A stretch of DNA of 64,000 nt. Source: Nonomuraea angiospora. Lineage in GTDB: Bacteria; Actinomycetota; Actinomycetes; Streptosporangiales; Streptosporangiaceae. Made by a program: the position numbers and the translations under genes. Below, one piece after another: positions 36,408 through 45,200 of the stretch. The stretch lies in NCBI RefSeq assembly GCF_014873145.1, contig NZ_JADBEK010000001.1, positions 5,766,001-5,830,000 on the forward strand, read 5' to 3'. The stretch's first letter is position 1, and the number at the start of each line of letters is the position of its first letter. Below the pieces are notes generated by a model, which made no database searches, had not been told where the DNA came from, and was given only the letters and a program-made list of their open reading frames with translations.

Positions 36408-37310
36408 TCAGCTGATGACGTCGTAATTGCCGAATCCGGTGCCGACGGTGACCGGCTCGCGGAAGAGGTCGAGCGGGTCCTCGGGCCTGAACTTCCCGGA
36501 GTGGAGGTACGCCTCGAGCGTTCCGTCGGGGCGCAGGCCCAGCAGGTCGGGCCGGCCGTCCAGGTCGACGTCGGCCAGCGTCATCAGGCGCATGTCCTGC
36601 CAGCCGTGGGCGACGGTGTACCAGGTGCCCTCGGTGGTCGCGGCGGCCGGGGTGCCGGGCGGGGCCGCGAACTCGTACAGGTCGAGGTCGCCGTTCGCGC
36701 GGCGGACCAGCAGGTCCAGGTTGCCGTTGCCGGTGAAGTCGGCCATGGCGATGGGGAGGTCGTCGACGCCGACCTCGGTGAGCCGCACCGGGTCCTTGTC
36801 GTAGGTGTCGTTCCGCACGACCCCCTGGTCACGGTGGGGGAAGACGTCCACGTTGCCGGCGTCCTTGCCCTTGCCGAACGTGTCGTCGGCGCCGGTGCGG
36901 GTCACGTCGGCGAACCCGATCGTCTCCCACTCCCGGCCGTCGTCGCGCTTGCCGGACACCCGGATCGGCTCGGCGAACGGGCCGATCTCGCCGGGGCCGC
37001 CCAGGTTGCGCAGCAGGAAGAAGCCGTGCTCGCCGTTCTCGCCGGGGTTGATGCCGTACTCGCTGGCGCTGAACGCGCAGATGTCGGCGCGCCCGTCGCC
37101 GGTCGCGTCCACGGCGCGGACGAAGAAGAACCGCCACCAGCCGAAGCCGTCACCGATCTTCACCGGATCGCCGTAGGTCTCGGTGCCGTTGAACTCGCCG
37201 CTGTGCGGATGGACGAACAATTCCCCGGTTTCGGTGTTGCGCACCAACAGGTCCGGCCGCCCGTCGCCGCGGAAGGAACGGCATTGGCCGTTCGCGAAAC
37301 TCGACGCCAT
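36408..37310 (-). CDS. FG-GAP/VCBS beta-propeller repeat protein, function unknown
   Basis: About 300 aa from the chosen ATG at 37310. A start 36 bases upstream is open, but a strong site (GGGGAGGA, 37321-37328) lies ten bases before 37310. At least four repeats carry calcium-loop-like signatures: GDGRPDLLV, TGDGRADI, TGNGNLDLLV and DLDGRPDLLG, each followed by short strands. This is the integrin-type FG-GAP/VCBS propeller pattern. Unlike most such proteins it has no signal peptide or membrane segment, so it looks cytosolic. It is the first gene after the probable terminator of the ABC operon and lies 57 bases before the giant PKS, so it may lead the second transcript. I know of no assigned role for this family in polyketide or tetramate clusters. 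A binding, scaffolding or cyclase-like job is conceivable, but nothing in the sequence proves one. Confidence 0.85.
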   Translation of the reverse strand: MASSFANGQCRSFRGDGRPDLLVRNTETGELFVHPHSGEFNGTETYGDPVKIGDGFGWWRFFFVRAVDATGDGRADICAFSASEYGINPGENGEHGFFLLRNLGGPGEIGPFAEPIRVSGKRDDGREWETIGFADVTRTGADDTFGKGKDAGNVDVFPHRDQGVVRNDTYDKDPVRLTEVGVDDLPIAMADFTGNGNLDLLVRRANGDLDLYEFAAPPGTPAAATTEGTWYTVAHGWQDMRLMTLADVDLDGRPDLLGLRPDGTLEAYLHSGKFRPEDPLDLFREPVTVGTGFGNYDVIS

Positions 37311-37413
37311 TGTTGAACGCTCCTCCCCGCCAGGAATTCCGGTCAAGCGTCATCAGTATTCGCGAGCCGGGATAAGGCGGGTAACCCCTAGCGCCCATTA
37401 AAGAGGCCGCTCA
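37311..37413 (-). promoter_or_regulatory. Probable promoter region and ribosome site for the FG-GAP/giant PKS operon
   Basis: Untranslated stretch between the hairpins and the FG-GAP start. It is locally richer in A/T than its surroundings. On the minus strand it holds a TTACCC / AATACT pair about 19 bases apart and the ribosome site GGGGAGGA at 37328-37321. The promoter boxes are weak guesses; the ribosome site is clear. Confidence 0.4.
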
Positions 37414-37431
37414 CGCCCCACTTCGGGGGCG
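37414..37431 (-). terminator. Small hairpin, 6-bp stem
   Basis: CGCCCC and GGGGCG arms around a six-base loop, 17 bases beyond the larger hairpin in the direction of transcription. There is no T-run. It may back up the main terminator or sit in the leader of the next operon. Confidence 0.4.
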
Positions 37432-37447
37432 GACGGCACGCCGAATT

Positions 37448-37472
37448 CCCGGCGCGCGTGACGCGCGCCGGG
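37448..37472 (-). terminator. Perfect 11-bp hairpin after the ABC permease gene
   Basis: CCCGGCGCGCG, a TGA loop, then CGCGCGCCGGG: a perfect inverted repeat starting 15 bases after the permease stop. It lacks a poly-T tail, as is usual for actinomycete terminators. It probably ends the transcript coming from the ABC transporter genes. Confidence 0.7.
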
Positions 37473-37487
37473 TGCCGGTGGGAGGTC

Positions 37488-38276
37488 TCAGGTGTCGCGC
37501 GAGCGGAACAGCGCGAACGCCGCGAGCAGCAGGACCGCGGTGAACGCGGCCATCACGCCGAACCCGGACCACGGCAGCATCCGGTCGGGCAGCTGCACGG
37601 TGGTGGTGACCTGGAGGCCGGCCGAGATCGGCCAGTACGTCGTCACCCAGTCGCCGACCGCGTCGGGCAGCAGCCTGGGCGTGATGACGGGGATGATGAA
37701 GTTGATCGCCACCACCACGGTCGTCGCGCTCATCGTGGCCCGCATCAGGCCGCCGACCGCCACGCCGACCAGGCCGACCAGCGCCCAGATCAGGCCCATG
37801 CCGACGACTGCGCGCAGCACGCCCGGCTGGCCGAGCGAGGCGGTGGGCGCGCCGGCCGCCCCGATCACCCGCTGGCCGAGGAAGTACGCGCCGAAGCCCG
37901 CCACCAGGCCCATCAGCAGGGCGATCAGCCCGAACGTGGCCACTTTGGCGGCCAGCAGCCGGCCGCGCCGCGGGACCACGGTCACGCTGGTGCGGATCAG
38001 GCCCGTGGCGTACTCGTGGGTCACCACCAGCACGCCCAGCGCGCCCACGGTGATCTGGGCGAACAGGAACCCGCCGTACATGCTGATGTAGGTGGGGTCG
38101 AACACCGCCCTGCCGGTCTCGGAGGCCGCCAGGTAGCCCTTGGCCGCGCCGTTGGCGGTGGCCGCGCCCAGGCCGACCATGAGCGCCACGGCGGTGAGGA
38201 TCGTGGGGATGTTGGACGGTATCGTGCGGAACTTGGTCCACTCGGAGCGGATCGTGTCCGCGATGGCCACGCTCAT
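37488..38276 (-). CDS. ABC-2 type transporter permease
   Basis: 262 aa membrane protein with about six hydrophobic segments. A short cytoplasmic N-terminus (RSEWTKFRTIPSN) is typical of DrrB/ABC-2 permeases. It overlaps the ATPase stop by four bases (ATGA), which indicates translational coupling and a two-gene exporter. Likely role: export of, and self-resistance to, the cluster product, across the cytoplasmic membrane. The substrate could be the tetramate or the aryl-thiazoline compound. The family is clear but the cargo is inferred. It is followed by a perfect hairpin. Confidence 0.92.
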   Translation of the reverse strand: MSVAIADTIRSEWTKFRTIPSNIPTILTAVALMVGLGAATANGAAKGYLAASETGRAVFDPTYISMYGGFLFAQITVGALGVLVVTHEYATGLIRTSVTVVPRRGRLLAAKVATFGLIALLMGLVAGFGAYFLGQRVIGAAGAPTASLGQPGVLRAVVGMGLIWALVGLVGVAVGGLMRATMSATTVVVAINFIIPVITPRLLPDAVGDWVTTYWPISAGLQVTTTVQLPDRMLPWSGFGVMAAFTAVLLLAAFALFRSRDT

Positions 38277-39172
38277 GCCACACTCGCCTGGAACTCGATG
38301 CTGTCACGGGTCAGATCCATGTAGGCCTGCTCCAGGGAGCGCTGCGGCGTCAGCTCCGTCAGCACCACCCCGGCGGCCAGTGCCGCCTTGCCGATCTCCC
38401 TGGGCTCCAGCCCGGTGACGATGAGGGCGCCGTCGGCGCCCGGGTGGACGGTGGCGCCGGCCTCGGTCAGGAGCGGGACGAGCAGCTCGTGCTCCTCGGC
38501 CCGCACCAGCACGTTGGAGCCCTGCCGGACGAACTCGGTGATGCCGATGTCGGCGATCAGCTTGCCCCTGCCGATCACGACGAGATGGTCGGCGGTCTGC
38601 GCCATCTCGCTCATCAGGTGGCTGGAGACCAGCACGGTGCGGCCTTCCGCGGCCAGCCCCCGCATCAGCTCGCGGATCCACTTGATGCCCTCGGGGTCCA
38701 GGCCGTTGACGGGCTCGTCGAATAACAGCACCTTCGGGTCGCCGAGCAGCGCCACCGCGATGCCGAGCCGCTGCCCCATGCCCAGCGAGAAGCCGCCGGC
38801 GCGCTTGCCCGCCACCGACTCCAGCCCGACCAGGCGCAGGACCTCGTCCACCCGCCGGGCGGGGATGGCGTTGGTCTGGGCGATGCAGAGCAGGTGGTTG
38901 CGGGCGGTGCGCCTCGGGTGCACGGCGCGGGCGTCCAGCAGGGCGCCCACCTCGCGCATCGGCCGGGGCAGCCCCGCGTAGGCGCGGCCGTTGACCGTCA
39001 CGCTGCCCGCGTCGAGGCGGTCGAGGCCGAGAATGGCCCTCATCGTGGTGGATTTGCCCGCGCCGTTGGGGCCGAGAAATCCGGTGACCCGCCCCGGGTG
39101 GACGCTGAACGTCAATCCGTCGACTGCCGTCTTATTGCCATAGCGTTTTGTCAAGCCGGTTATTTCGATCAT
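38273..39172 (-). CDS. ABC transporter ATP-binding protein (DrrA type)
   Basis: 299 aa. Walker A GPNGAGKST at 34-42, signature SLGMGQ at 129-134, and Walker B LLFDEP around 149-154 followed by NGLDPEG. A C-terminal extension of about 90 residues is usual for the drug-resistance subfamily. A strong ribosome site (GGAGGGG) precedes the ATG. It pairs with the permease gene it overlaps and drives export with ATP on the cytosolic face. It lies 39 bases after the isochorismate synthase gene in the same direction, so it is probably on the same transcript as the upstream PKS and aryl-acid genes. Confidence 0.95.
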   Translation of the reverse strand: MIEITGLTKRYGNKTAVDGLTFSVHPGRVTGFLGPNGAGKSTTMRAILGLDRLDAGSVTVNGRAYAGLPRPMREVGALLDARAVHPRRTARNHLLCIAQTNAIPARRVDEVLRLVGLESVAGKRAGGFSLGMGQRLGIAVALLGDPKVLLFDEPVNGLDPEGIKWIRELMRGLAAEGRTVLVSSHLMSEMAQTADHLVVIGRGKLIADIGITEFVRQGSNVLVRAEEHELLVPLLTEAGATVHPGADGALIVTGLEPREIGKAALAAGVVLTELTPQRSLEQAYMDLTRDSIEFQASVA

Positions 39173-39211
39173 TTCCAGCCCCTCCGAAGACCGGTCGTTT
39201 CCAAGATCTTC

Positions 39212-40633
39212 TCATCGGGACTGTCTATATGGTGCCCTTTCCGACAATGGAATCGCCAGCGCATTAAGCATGGGCCGGAACTTGAGCCGGGTCTCCTCCA
39301 GCTCGGCCTCCGGATCGGAGCCCGCCACGATGCCGCATCCGGCGTACAGGGTCGCGGTCTCATCCTGCACGTGTGCCGAGCGGATCGCCACCGCGAACTC
39401 GCCCTCCTGCTCGTCGTTCATCCACCCGACGGGGCCCGCGTACCAGCCGCGGTCGAAGGGCTCGGCGTCGCGCACCCACTCCAGCGCGGCGTGGCGCGGA
39501 TGGCCGCCGACGGCGGGCGTCGGGTGCAGCCGCTCCACCAGGTCGAGGACGCTGGCGGTCTCCGGGTCGGCGATCTCGCCGACGATGCGGGTGTGCAGGT
39601 GCCGCAGGTTCGGCAGGTCGAGCACGTGCGGCTCGTCCGGCACCATGACCGTGCGGCACACCTGGTCGAACGCCTGCCGCAGCGTCGCGGTGACGATCCG
39701 CTGCTCGCGCCGGCTCTTGTCGTCCTGCAGCAGGGCGGCGCGCAGGCACGCGTCCTCGGCGGGCGTCGCGCCGCGCGGCATGGACGCCGCCAGGCTCATC
39801 GACTCGGCCCGCCCGCCGCGCAGGCCGACCAGCCGCTCGGGGGTGGCGCCGACGAAGGCGTGCCCGTACGCGGACACGGCGAAGACGGTGCTCCCCGGTT
39901 GCGTGTCGCGCAGGGAGCCCAGCACGGAGGCCAGGTCGTACCCCCACGGCGAGGTGATCCGCAGCTGGCGGGCCAGCACGGCCTTGTCGAACCTGCCGCG
40001 GGCGATCTGCTCGGTGGTGTGCGCGACCAGCGCCTTCCACTCCGACGCTGAGGGGACCTCGATCATGGTCGTGCCCGGGAGCAGGGGGCTGGGGCAGGGA
40101 CGGATCCCGGCGGAGGAGATCAGGGCGAAGGCGTCCGCGACCGTGCGCGCCGGCCCGTCCGTCGTGGTGGGCCGGGGGTCGACGCTGACGCTGAGCGCGA
40201 GCGTGGTCGTGCCGTCGGGATCGCGCGAGATCAGCACCCTGGGCACCCACATCAGCGCCTCGGGCAGCGGCCCGGGGCGCGGCGCGAAGGCGAACCCGCC
40301 GACCAGCGACGGCATGGCGCGCCGCCCCGGCCCGCCGGAGACCGCGGTCCCGGCCGCCCGCTCCCAGCCGCGCCGGATGCCGGCGAACCGGTCGTGGCCG
40401 GCGTGCGTGAAGTCCGTCGCGCTGCCCATCGCCATGACGGTGGAGTGCGGCGACATCCAGACGAAGGTCCGCGTGGACCGCTCGAACAGCGGTCTCAGCA
40501 GCCCGGCCGGGTCCACGGGCGGGATCTCCTGGCGCCAGGTCGCCAGCGCGGGGCAGTCGTTGTTGCGCGCCTCGGCGGTGGCCTTGGCGTGCACTTCCAG
40601 GAAGCCGGGCAAGTCGATGTCTGCGACGTGCAT
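39212..40633 (-). CDS. Isochorismate synthase (MenF/EntC/DhbC family)
   Basis: 473 aa chorismate-utilising enzyme. Expected reaction: chorismate to isochorismate with Mg2+, the first step to salicylate or 2,3-dihydroxybenzoate. Seen: Lys217 (the general-base position, in FDKAVLAR), VGATPERLVGL near 261-271, LHPTPAVGG (369-377), EPFDRGWYAGPVGW (391-404), and the GEFAVAIRS and ELEETRLK metal-site region. The HPTPAVGG motif fits isochorismate synthases better than single-step salicylate synthases such as MbtI or Irp9. Departures from the usual pattern: LAASMPRG where LAGS/T-xxRG is common, and DKSRREQ where EKDRxEH is common. No isochorismatase, isochorismate-pyruvate lyase or 2,3-dihydro-DHB dehydrogenase is in the window, so the final aryl acid is not fixed. 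It sits 25 bases after the aryl-AMP ligase, in one operon. Confidence 0.9.
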   Translation of the reverse strand: MHVADIDLPGFLEVHAKATAEARNNDCPALATWRQEIPPVDPAGLLRPLFERSTRTFVWMSPHSTVMAMGSATDFTHAGHDRFAGIRRGWERAAGTAVSGGPGRRAMPSLVGGFAFAPRPGPLPEALMWVPRVLISRDPDGTTTLALSVSVDPRPTTTDGPARTVADAFALISSAGIRPCPSPLLPGTTMIEVPSASEWKALVAHTTEQIARGRFDKAVLARQLRITSPWGYDLASVLGSLRDTQPGSTVFAVSAYGHAFVGATPERLVGLRGGRAESMSLAASMPRGATPAEDACLRAALLQDDKSRREQRIVTATLRQAFDQVCRTVMVPDEPHVLDLPNLRHLHTRIVGEIADPETASVLDLVERLHPTPAVGGHPRHAALEWVRDAEPFDRGWYAGPVGWMNDEQEGEFAVAIRSAHVQDETATLYAGCGIVAGSDPEAELEETRLKFRPMLNALAIPLSERAPYRQSR

Positions 40634-40658
40634 CGGGTACGTCCTCTGCGAGCGTGGG

Positions 40659-42248
40659 TTAGCTGAACATCCCGGCGAGCGCCTTCTTGCTGACCTTGCC
40701 GAGCGGGGTGACAGGGAGCTCCTGGACGATCTCCAGGCGGTCCGGGAACTTGAAGGCCGCTACCCCGCGTTCTCGCAGGAACGCGGTCAGGTCGCCGAGC
40801 GCCGGCGGCGTGCCGCGGGGCACGACGCACGCGCACGCCCGCTCGCCGAGCACCTCGTCGGGCAGGCCCACCAGGGCGACCTCCCTGACGCCCGGGTGCG
40901 CGAGCAGGTGGTTCTCCACCTCCTCGGCCGCGATCTTCTCCGCGCCCCGGTTGATCTGGTCCTTGACCCGGCCCTCGAAGACGATGTGCCCGGTCGGCAG
41001 CAGCCGTACGAGGTCGCCGGTCCGGTAGTAGCCGTCGGCGGTGAACGTCCTGGCGTTGTGCTCGGGCGCCCGGTAGTAGCCGCGCACCGTGTACGGGCCG
41101 CGCGCCAGGAGCTGGCCCACCTCGCCCGGCGTGACGTCGCGGTCGTCCTCGTCGACGACCCGCACCTCGTCGTCCGGGGAGACGGGCAGCCCCTGGCTGA
41201 CCAGGACCACGTCCTGCGGATCGTCCCATCGGTGGAACCCGCACAATCCCTCGGCCATGCCGAAGGCCTGCTGGAGCCGGCAGCCGAGCGCGGGCTCGAC
41301 CCGGCGGGCCAGCTCGTTCTGCAGCTTCGAGCCGCCGATCGTGACGCGGCGCAGGCTGGACAGGTCGTACTCGTCCCACTCGGCGGCCTCCATCCACAGC
41401 AGGGCCGCGCCGGGGATGAGGCCGGTCTCGGTCACCCCTTCCCGCTCGATGAGCGGGAAGGTCTCGTCCGGGCTGGGGCCGGGCGCCAGCACGAGCGTGC
41501 CGGCGGCGTGGAAGGTGGCCAGCAGCCCGTGGGTCAGCGGCCAGTTGTGGCACAGCGGCAGGCTCACCAGGTGGACGGTCTCCTCGCCGTAGTCGCACGC
41601 CTCGGCGACCGCGCGCCCGCTGTAGGACCACTCCTGGTGCGCGCGGGGAACGAGCTTGGGCACACCGGTCGTACCGCCCGACAGCAGGAAGAGCGCCACG
41701 CCGGCGGGGTCGGGCCGGGGCAGGCAGGCCGCCCCGGCGTCCGCGTAGTCCAGCCTGGTGAAGCCGCCCGGGTCGCCCGCGACGAGCACGTGCTTGAGCG
41801 TGGGCACCCGCGCGGCCACCTCGGCGGCCAGGTCCCGGTAGTCGAACCCGACGTGCACGTCCGGGATGACGTACGCGGCCGCCTCCGTGAACTCGCAGAA
41901 GTACGTGATCTCGCTGCCGCGGTGCGCCGGCAGCGCCATGACCGGCAGGGCGCCGATCCTGAACAGGGCGAACAGCAGCGCGACGAGCTCCGGGACGTTG
42001 GGGAGCTGCACGACGACCCGGTCACCCGGGCCGATGCCGATCTCGCCCAGCCGCGCCGCCATGCGGTCGGCCCGGCTGTCCAGCTCGGCGTAGCTCCACC
42101 GGTGGGTGCCCGCCACGAGAGCGAGCTTGTCCGGGTGGGAGCGGGCCCGCGCGCCGAGGAGCTCGCCCAGCGTCTCGTCGCGCCAGTGACCGGCCGAGCG
42201 GTAGCGCTCGGCGAACTCCTCCGGCCAGGGGGTGCATCCGTCCAGCAT
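40659..42248 (-). CDS. Aryl-AMP ligase (DhbE/EntE/MbtA family)
   Basis: 529 aa stand-alone adenylation enzyme. Expected role: activate an aryl acid as its AMP ester and load it on an aryl carrier, most likely the N-terminal carrier of the NRPS at 1-4945. Seen: LSGGTTGVPKLVPRAH (about 189-204), FGMAEG (about 329-334), YRTGDLV and the C-terminal GKVSKKAL. The numbering happens to match DhbE up to residue 240. Pocket residues are Asn235, Trp236, His240, Ala328 and Cys336 (DhbE 329 and 337). As recalled, DHB enzymes have Tyr236, Ser240 and Val337, while salicylate enzymes have Phe/Cys236, Cys240 and Leu337. This enzyme fits neither set. The aryl acid may therefore be unusual, although the neighbouring isochorismate synthase points to an isochorismate-derived acid. 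It begins 33 bases after the upstream PKS gene. Confidence 0.92.
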   Translation of the reverse strand: MLDGCTPWPEEFAERYRSAGHWRDETLGELLGARARSHPDKLALVAGTHRWSYAELDSRADRMAARLGEIGIGPGDRVVVQLPNVPELVALLFALFRIGALPVMALPAHRGSEITYFCEFTEAAAYVIPDVHVGFDYRDLAAEVAARVPTLKHVLVAGDPGGFTRLDYADAGAACLPRPDPAGVALFLLSGGTTGVPKLVPRAHQEWSYSGRAVAEACDYGEETVHLVSLPLCHNWPLTHGLLATFHAAGTLVLAPGPSPDETFPLIEREGVTETGLIPGAALLWMEAAEWDEYDLSSLRRVTIGGSKLQNELARRVEPALGCRLQQAFGMAEGLCGFHRWDDPQDVVLVSQGLPVSPDDEVRVVDEDDRDVTPGEVGQLLARGPYTVRGYYRAPEHNARTFTADGYYRTGDLVRLLPTGHIVFEGRVKDQINRGAEKIAAEEVENHLLAHPGVREVALVGLPDEVLGERACACVVPRGTPPALGDLTAFLRERGVAAFKFPDRLEIVQELPVTPLGKVSKKALAGMFS

Positions 42249-42281
42249 GGGTGCGTCCTTTCTCAGGTGGGGTCCGCGAGC

Positions 42282-45200
42282 TCAGCTCACGGCCTCCGCG
42301 AGCAGGTGCTCGGCCAGCTCGGCGGGGGTCGGGTAGTCGTAGATCGCGTCGGCCGCCACCTCGATGCCGGTCAGTTCGACGAGCCGGTTGCGCAGCTCCA
42401 CCGCGGCCATCGAGGAGAAGCCCAGCTCGAAGAACTCCGCGTCCCGCTCCACCGCGTCGGGCAGCGGCAGCTGCAGGATCGCGGCGGCCTGGCCGCGTAC
42501 CACGTCGAGCAGGATGCCGTGGTGCTCGTCGGCCGGGCTGTCGGACAGCAGGCGGCGGAAGGCGGCGATGCCGTCCACGACGCCGTCCGGCCCGATCTGC
42601 CGGTCCGCGGCCTGCGGGATCTCCTCCAGCAGCCGGGCGGGCCCGGCCGCGGCGAGCGCGGCCCAGTCCGGGTCGGCGACGACGAGCGCCCTGTCCCCCT
42701 GGCGCAGGGCCTGGCGGACGGCGCGGACCGCGTCCGCGGGCTCCTCGAGGCCCGCCGCGACGGCCAGCGCGGGCTGCCCGGATGCGAGCCGCTCGTCGGC
42801 GAGCGCGGTGAAGTACTCGTACCGGCCGGCGCCGTCCCCGCCCCAGGCGGCGTGCGCCGGGGCCAGCATGAGGAAGACGGGCACGTCCGCGGCGCGGGCG
42901 GGCTTGTCGAGCGCGTACGCCGCCTCGGCGGTCGTGCAGACGACGGCGGTCACCCGGCCTGCGGGCAGCCGCCCGCCGACGGCCCGGACGACCACGCCCG
43001 GCTCGCTTTCGAGCCCGGCGTGCGGCTGGGTCAGGACGACCTCGTCCGCGCCGTTGCGCGCGGCCCATCTGGCCAGCTCGGCGGCGGTGTCGTCGAGCGG
43101 GCCCGCCACCAGGACCGTGCCGCCGGGACGCCATTCGCGGCCGGTCGGGGCGCCGCGCGGCGGTGCCGGGCGCAGCCTGCGGGCGAAGGCCCCGCCGGAG
43201 CGGACCGCCACCTCGTTCTCGCCGGTCAGCCCGGACAGCACCCCGCACAGCCGCCGCATGACCTGCTCGTCCAGCCGGCCCGGCAGGTCGATCAGCCCGC
43301 CGCGCCCTTGACCGGTCTGCTCGTCCAGCCGGGCTCGCAGGTCGCCCCAGTCGCGGGCGGCCTGCGGTCCGGCCAGCGGGTCGGACGGCGCCACCTGGAT
43401 CGCCCCTTGGGTGAGGAACCAGACCGGCGCCGATCCCGACGGGAGCGCCGGAGCGGTCGCGCCTTCCGGCAGCAGGCACACGACGCCCGCCACGCCGCCG
43501 TCGGAGTCCGGCATCGCGGACAGCCGTACGGTGTCCGCGCCGTGCGCCGCGAGCCCGGCCGCCAGCAGTTGTGCCGGCGTCTCACCCGGCGCGGTTCCGG
43601 CCCGCGTCTCGCCCGGCGCGGCTCCAGCCGGCGTCTCATCCGGGCCGGCGCCGTCGGGGGCGACCACCAGCCAGGTGCCGCGGAGCGCGGGCGCGGGCAG
43701 GTCCGTCAGAGGGTGCCAGCCGAGCTGGTAGCGCACGTCCGCGTGGTCGGCGCCGTCCTGGCCGCGCAGCCGGGCCAGCGCGGGCAGCAGCTCGTCGAGC
43801 GTCGCCCCGCCCCGCAGGCCGAGCACCGCGAGCAGGCCGTCGCGGTCGCCCCGGGCGACGGCGTCCCACAGCTCCTGGCCGGGCCCCTCGGCCTCCTCGT
43901 GCCGGGGCGGGTCCGGCCAGTAGCGCTGCCGCTGGAAGGGATAGGTCGGCAGCGGTACGGGCGAGCCCGTGCCGATCACCGCGCCCCAGTCGACGCCGAC
44001 GCCGTTGGCGTGCGCCCGGGCCAGGGCCTCGACCAGCGTGGTGGCCTCGGCCCGGTCGCGGCGCAGCACCGGCGCGGCGACGCCGCTCCAGCCGTCCAGG
44101 CAGTCCTCGACCATGGCCGACAGCACGGCGTCCGGCCCGAGCTCCAGGAACGTGGAGACGCCCTGGTCCCGCAGGGTCCGCACGCCGTCGCAGAAGCGCA
44201 CGGCCTGCCGCAGGTGGCGGGCCCAGTACTCGGGCGAGGTCAGCTCGTCGTCGGTGGCGAGCTCGCCGGTGACGTTGGAGACGACGGGGATGGTCGGCGG
44301 CCGGAAGTCCAGCCCCCGCGCCACGCTCACGAACTCCTCCAGCGCGGGCTCCATCAGCGGCGAGTGGAACGCGTGGCTGACGGCCAGCCGCTTGGTCTTG
44401 CAGCCGCGCCGGGCCAGCCGTTCGGCCAGCTCCAGCACGCTCGTCTCGTCGCCGGACAGGACCAGGGAGGCCGGTCCGTTGAGGGAGGCGATGCCGACGC
44501 GCTCCTCGTACCCGGCGAGCAGCGGCAGCACCTCCTCCTCGGTGGCGCCGCGCACCGAGACCATCGCGCCGCCGGGCGGCAGCGCCTGCATCAGCCTGCC
44601 CCTGGCGGCGACGAGCGTGACCGCGTCGTCCAGCGACAGCACGCCGGCGACGTGCGCGGCGGCGATCTCGCCGATGGAGTGGCCGGCCAGGTAGTCGGGC
44701 CGCACGCCCCACGCCTCCAGGACCCGGAACAGGGCGACCTCGACGGCGAACAGCGCCGCCTGGGTGTACCGCGTCTGCGTGAGCAGGTCGGCGTCGCCGG
44801 TGATGACCTCGCGCAGCGGCCGGTCGAGGTGCCGGTCGAACCTGGCGCAGACCGCGTCGAAGGCCGCGGCGTACTCGGGGTAGGCCGCGTACAGCTCCTC
44901 CCCCATGGCCGGGCGCTGGCTGCCCTGGCCGGTGAAGAGGTACGCCGTCCGGCCGCGGGCCGCCGATCCGGTGATCACGTTGTCGGCCGCGGTCCCCTCG
45001 ATCGCCGACTCCAGCCCGGCGGCGAGCTCGCCGCTGGTGGTCCCCAGGACGACCAGCCGCCGCTTGAACGAGGACCGCGTGGTGGCGAGCGACCAGGCCA
45101 GGTCCGCGACGGGCCGGCCGGGCCGGGCCGCCAGGTGCTCGCGCAGCCGGCGGGCCTGGGCCTTCAGGGCGTCCTGTGTCTTGGCCGACAGCACCCAGGG

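Noticed and set aside
36408..37346. Upstream ATG at 37346 as the start of the FG-GAP protein
   Set aside because: The strong ribosome site at 37321-37328 lies inside that longer version and is correctly spaced for the ATG at 37310.
39212..40633. Single-step salicylate synthase (MbtI/Irp9 type)
   Set aside because: The HPTPAVGG and EPFDRGWYAGPVGW motifs are those of isochorismate synthases, and the salicylate-synthase signature around SGxLA is absent.
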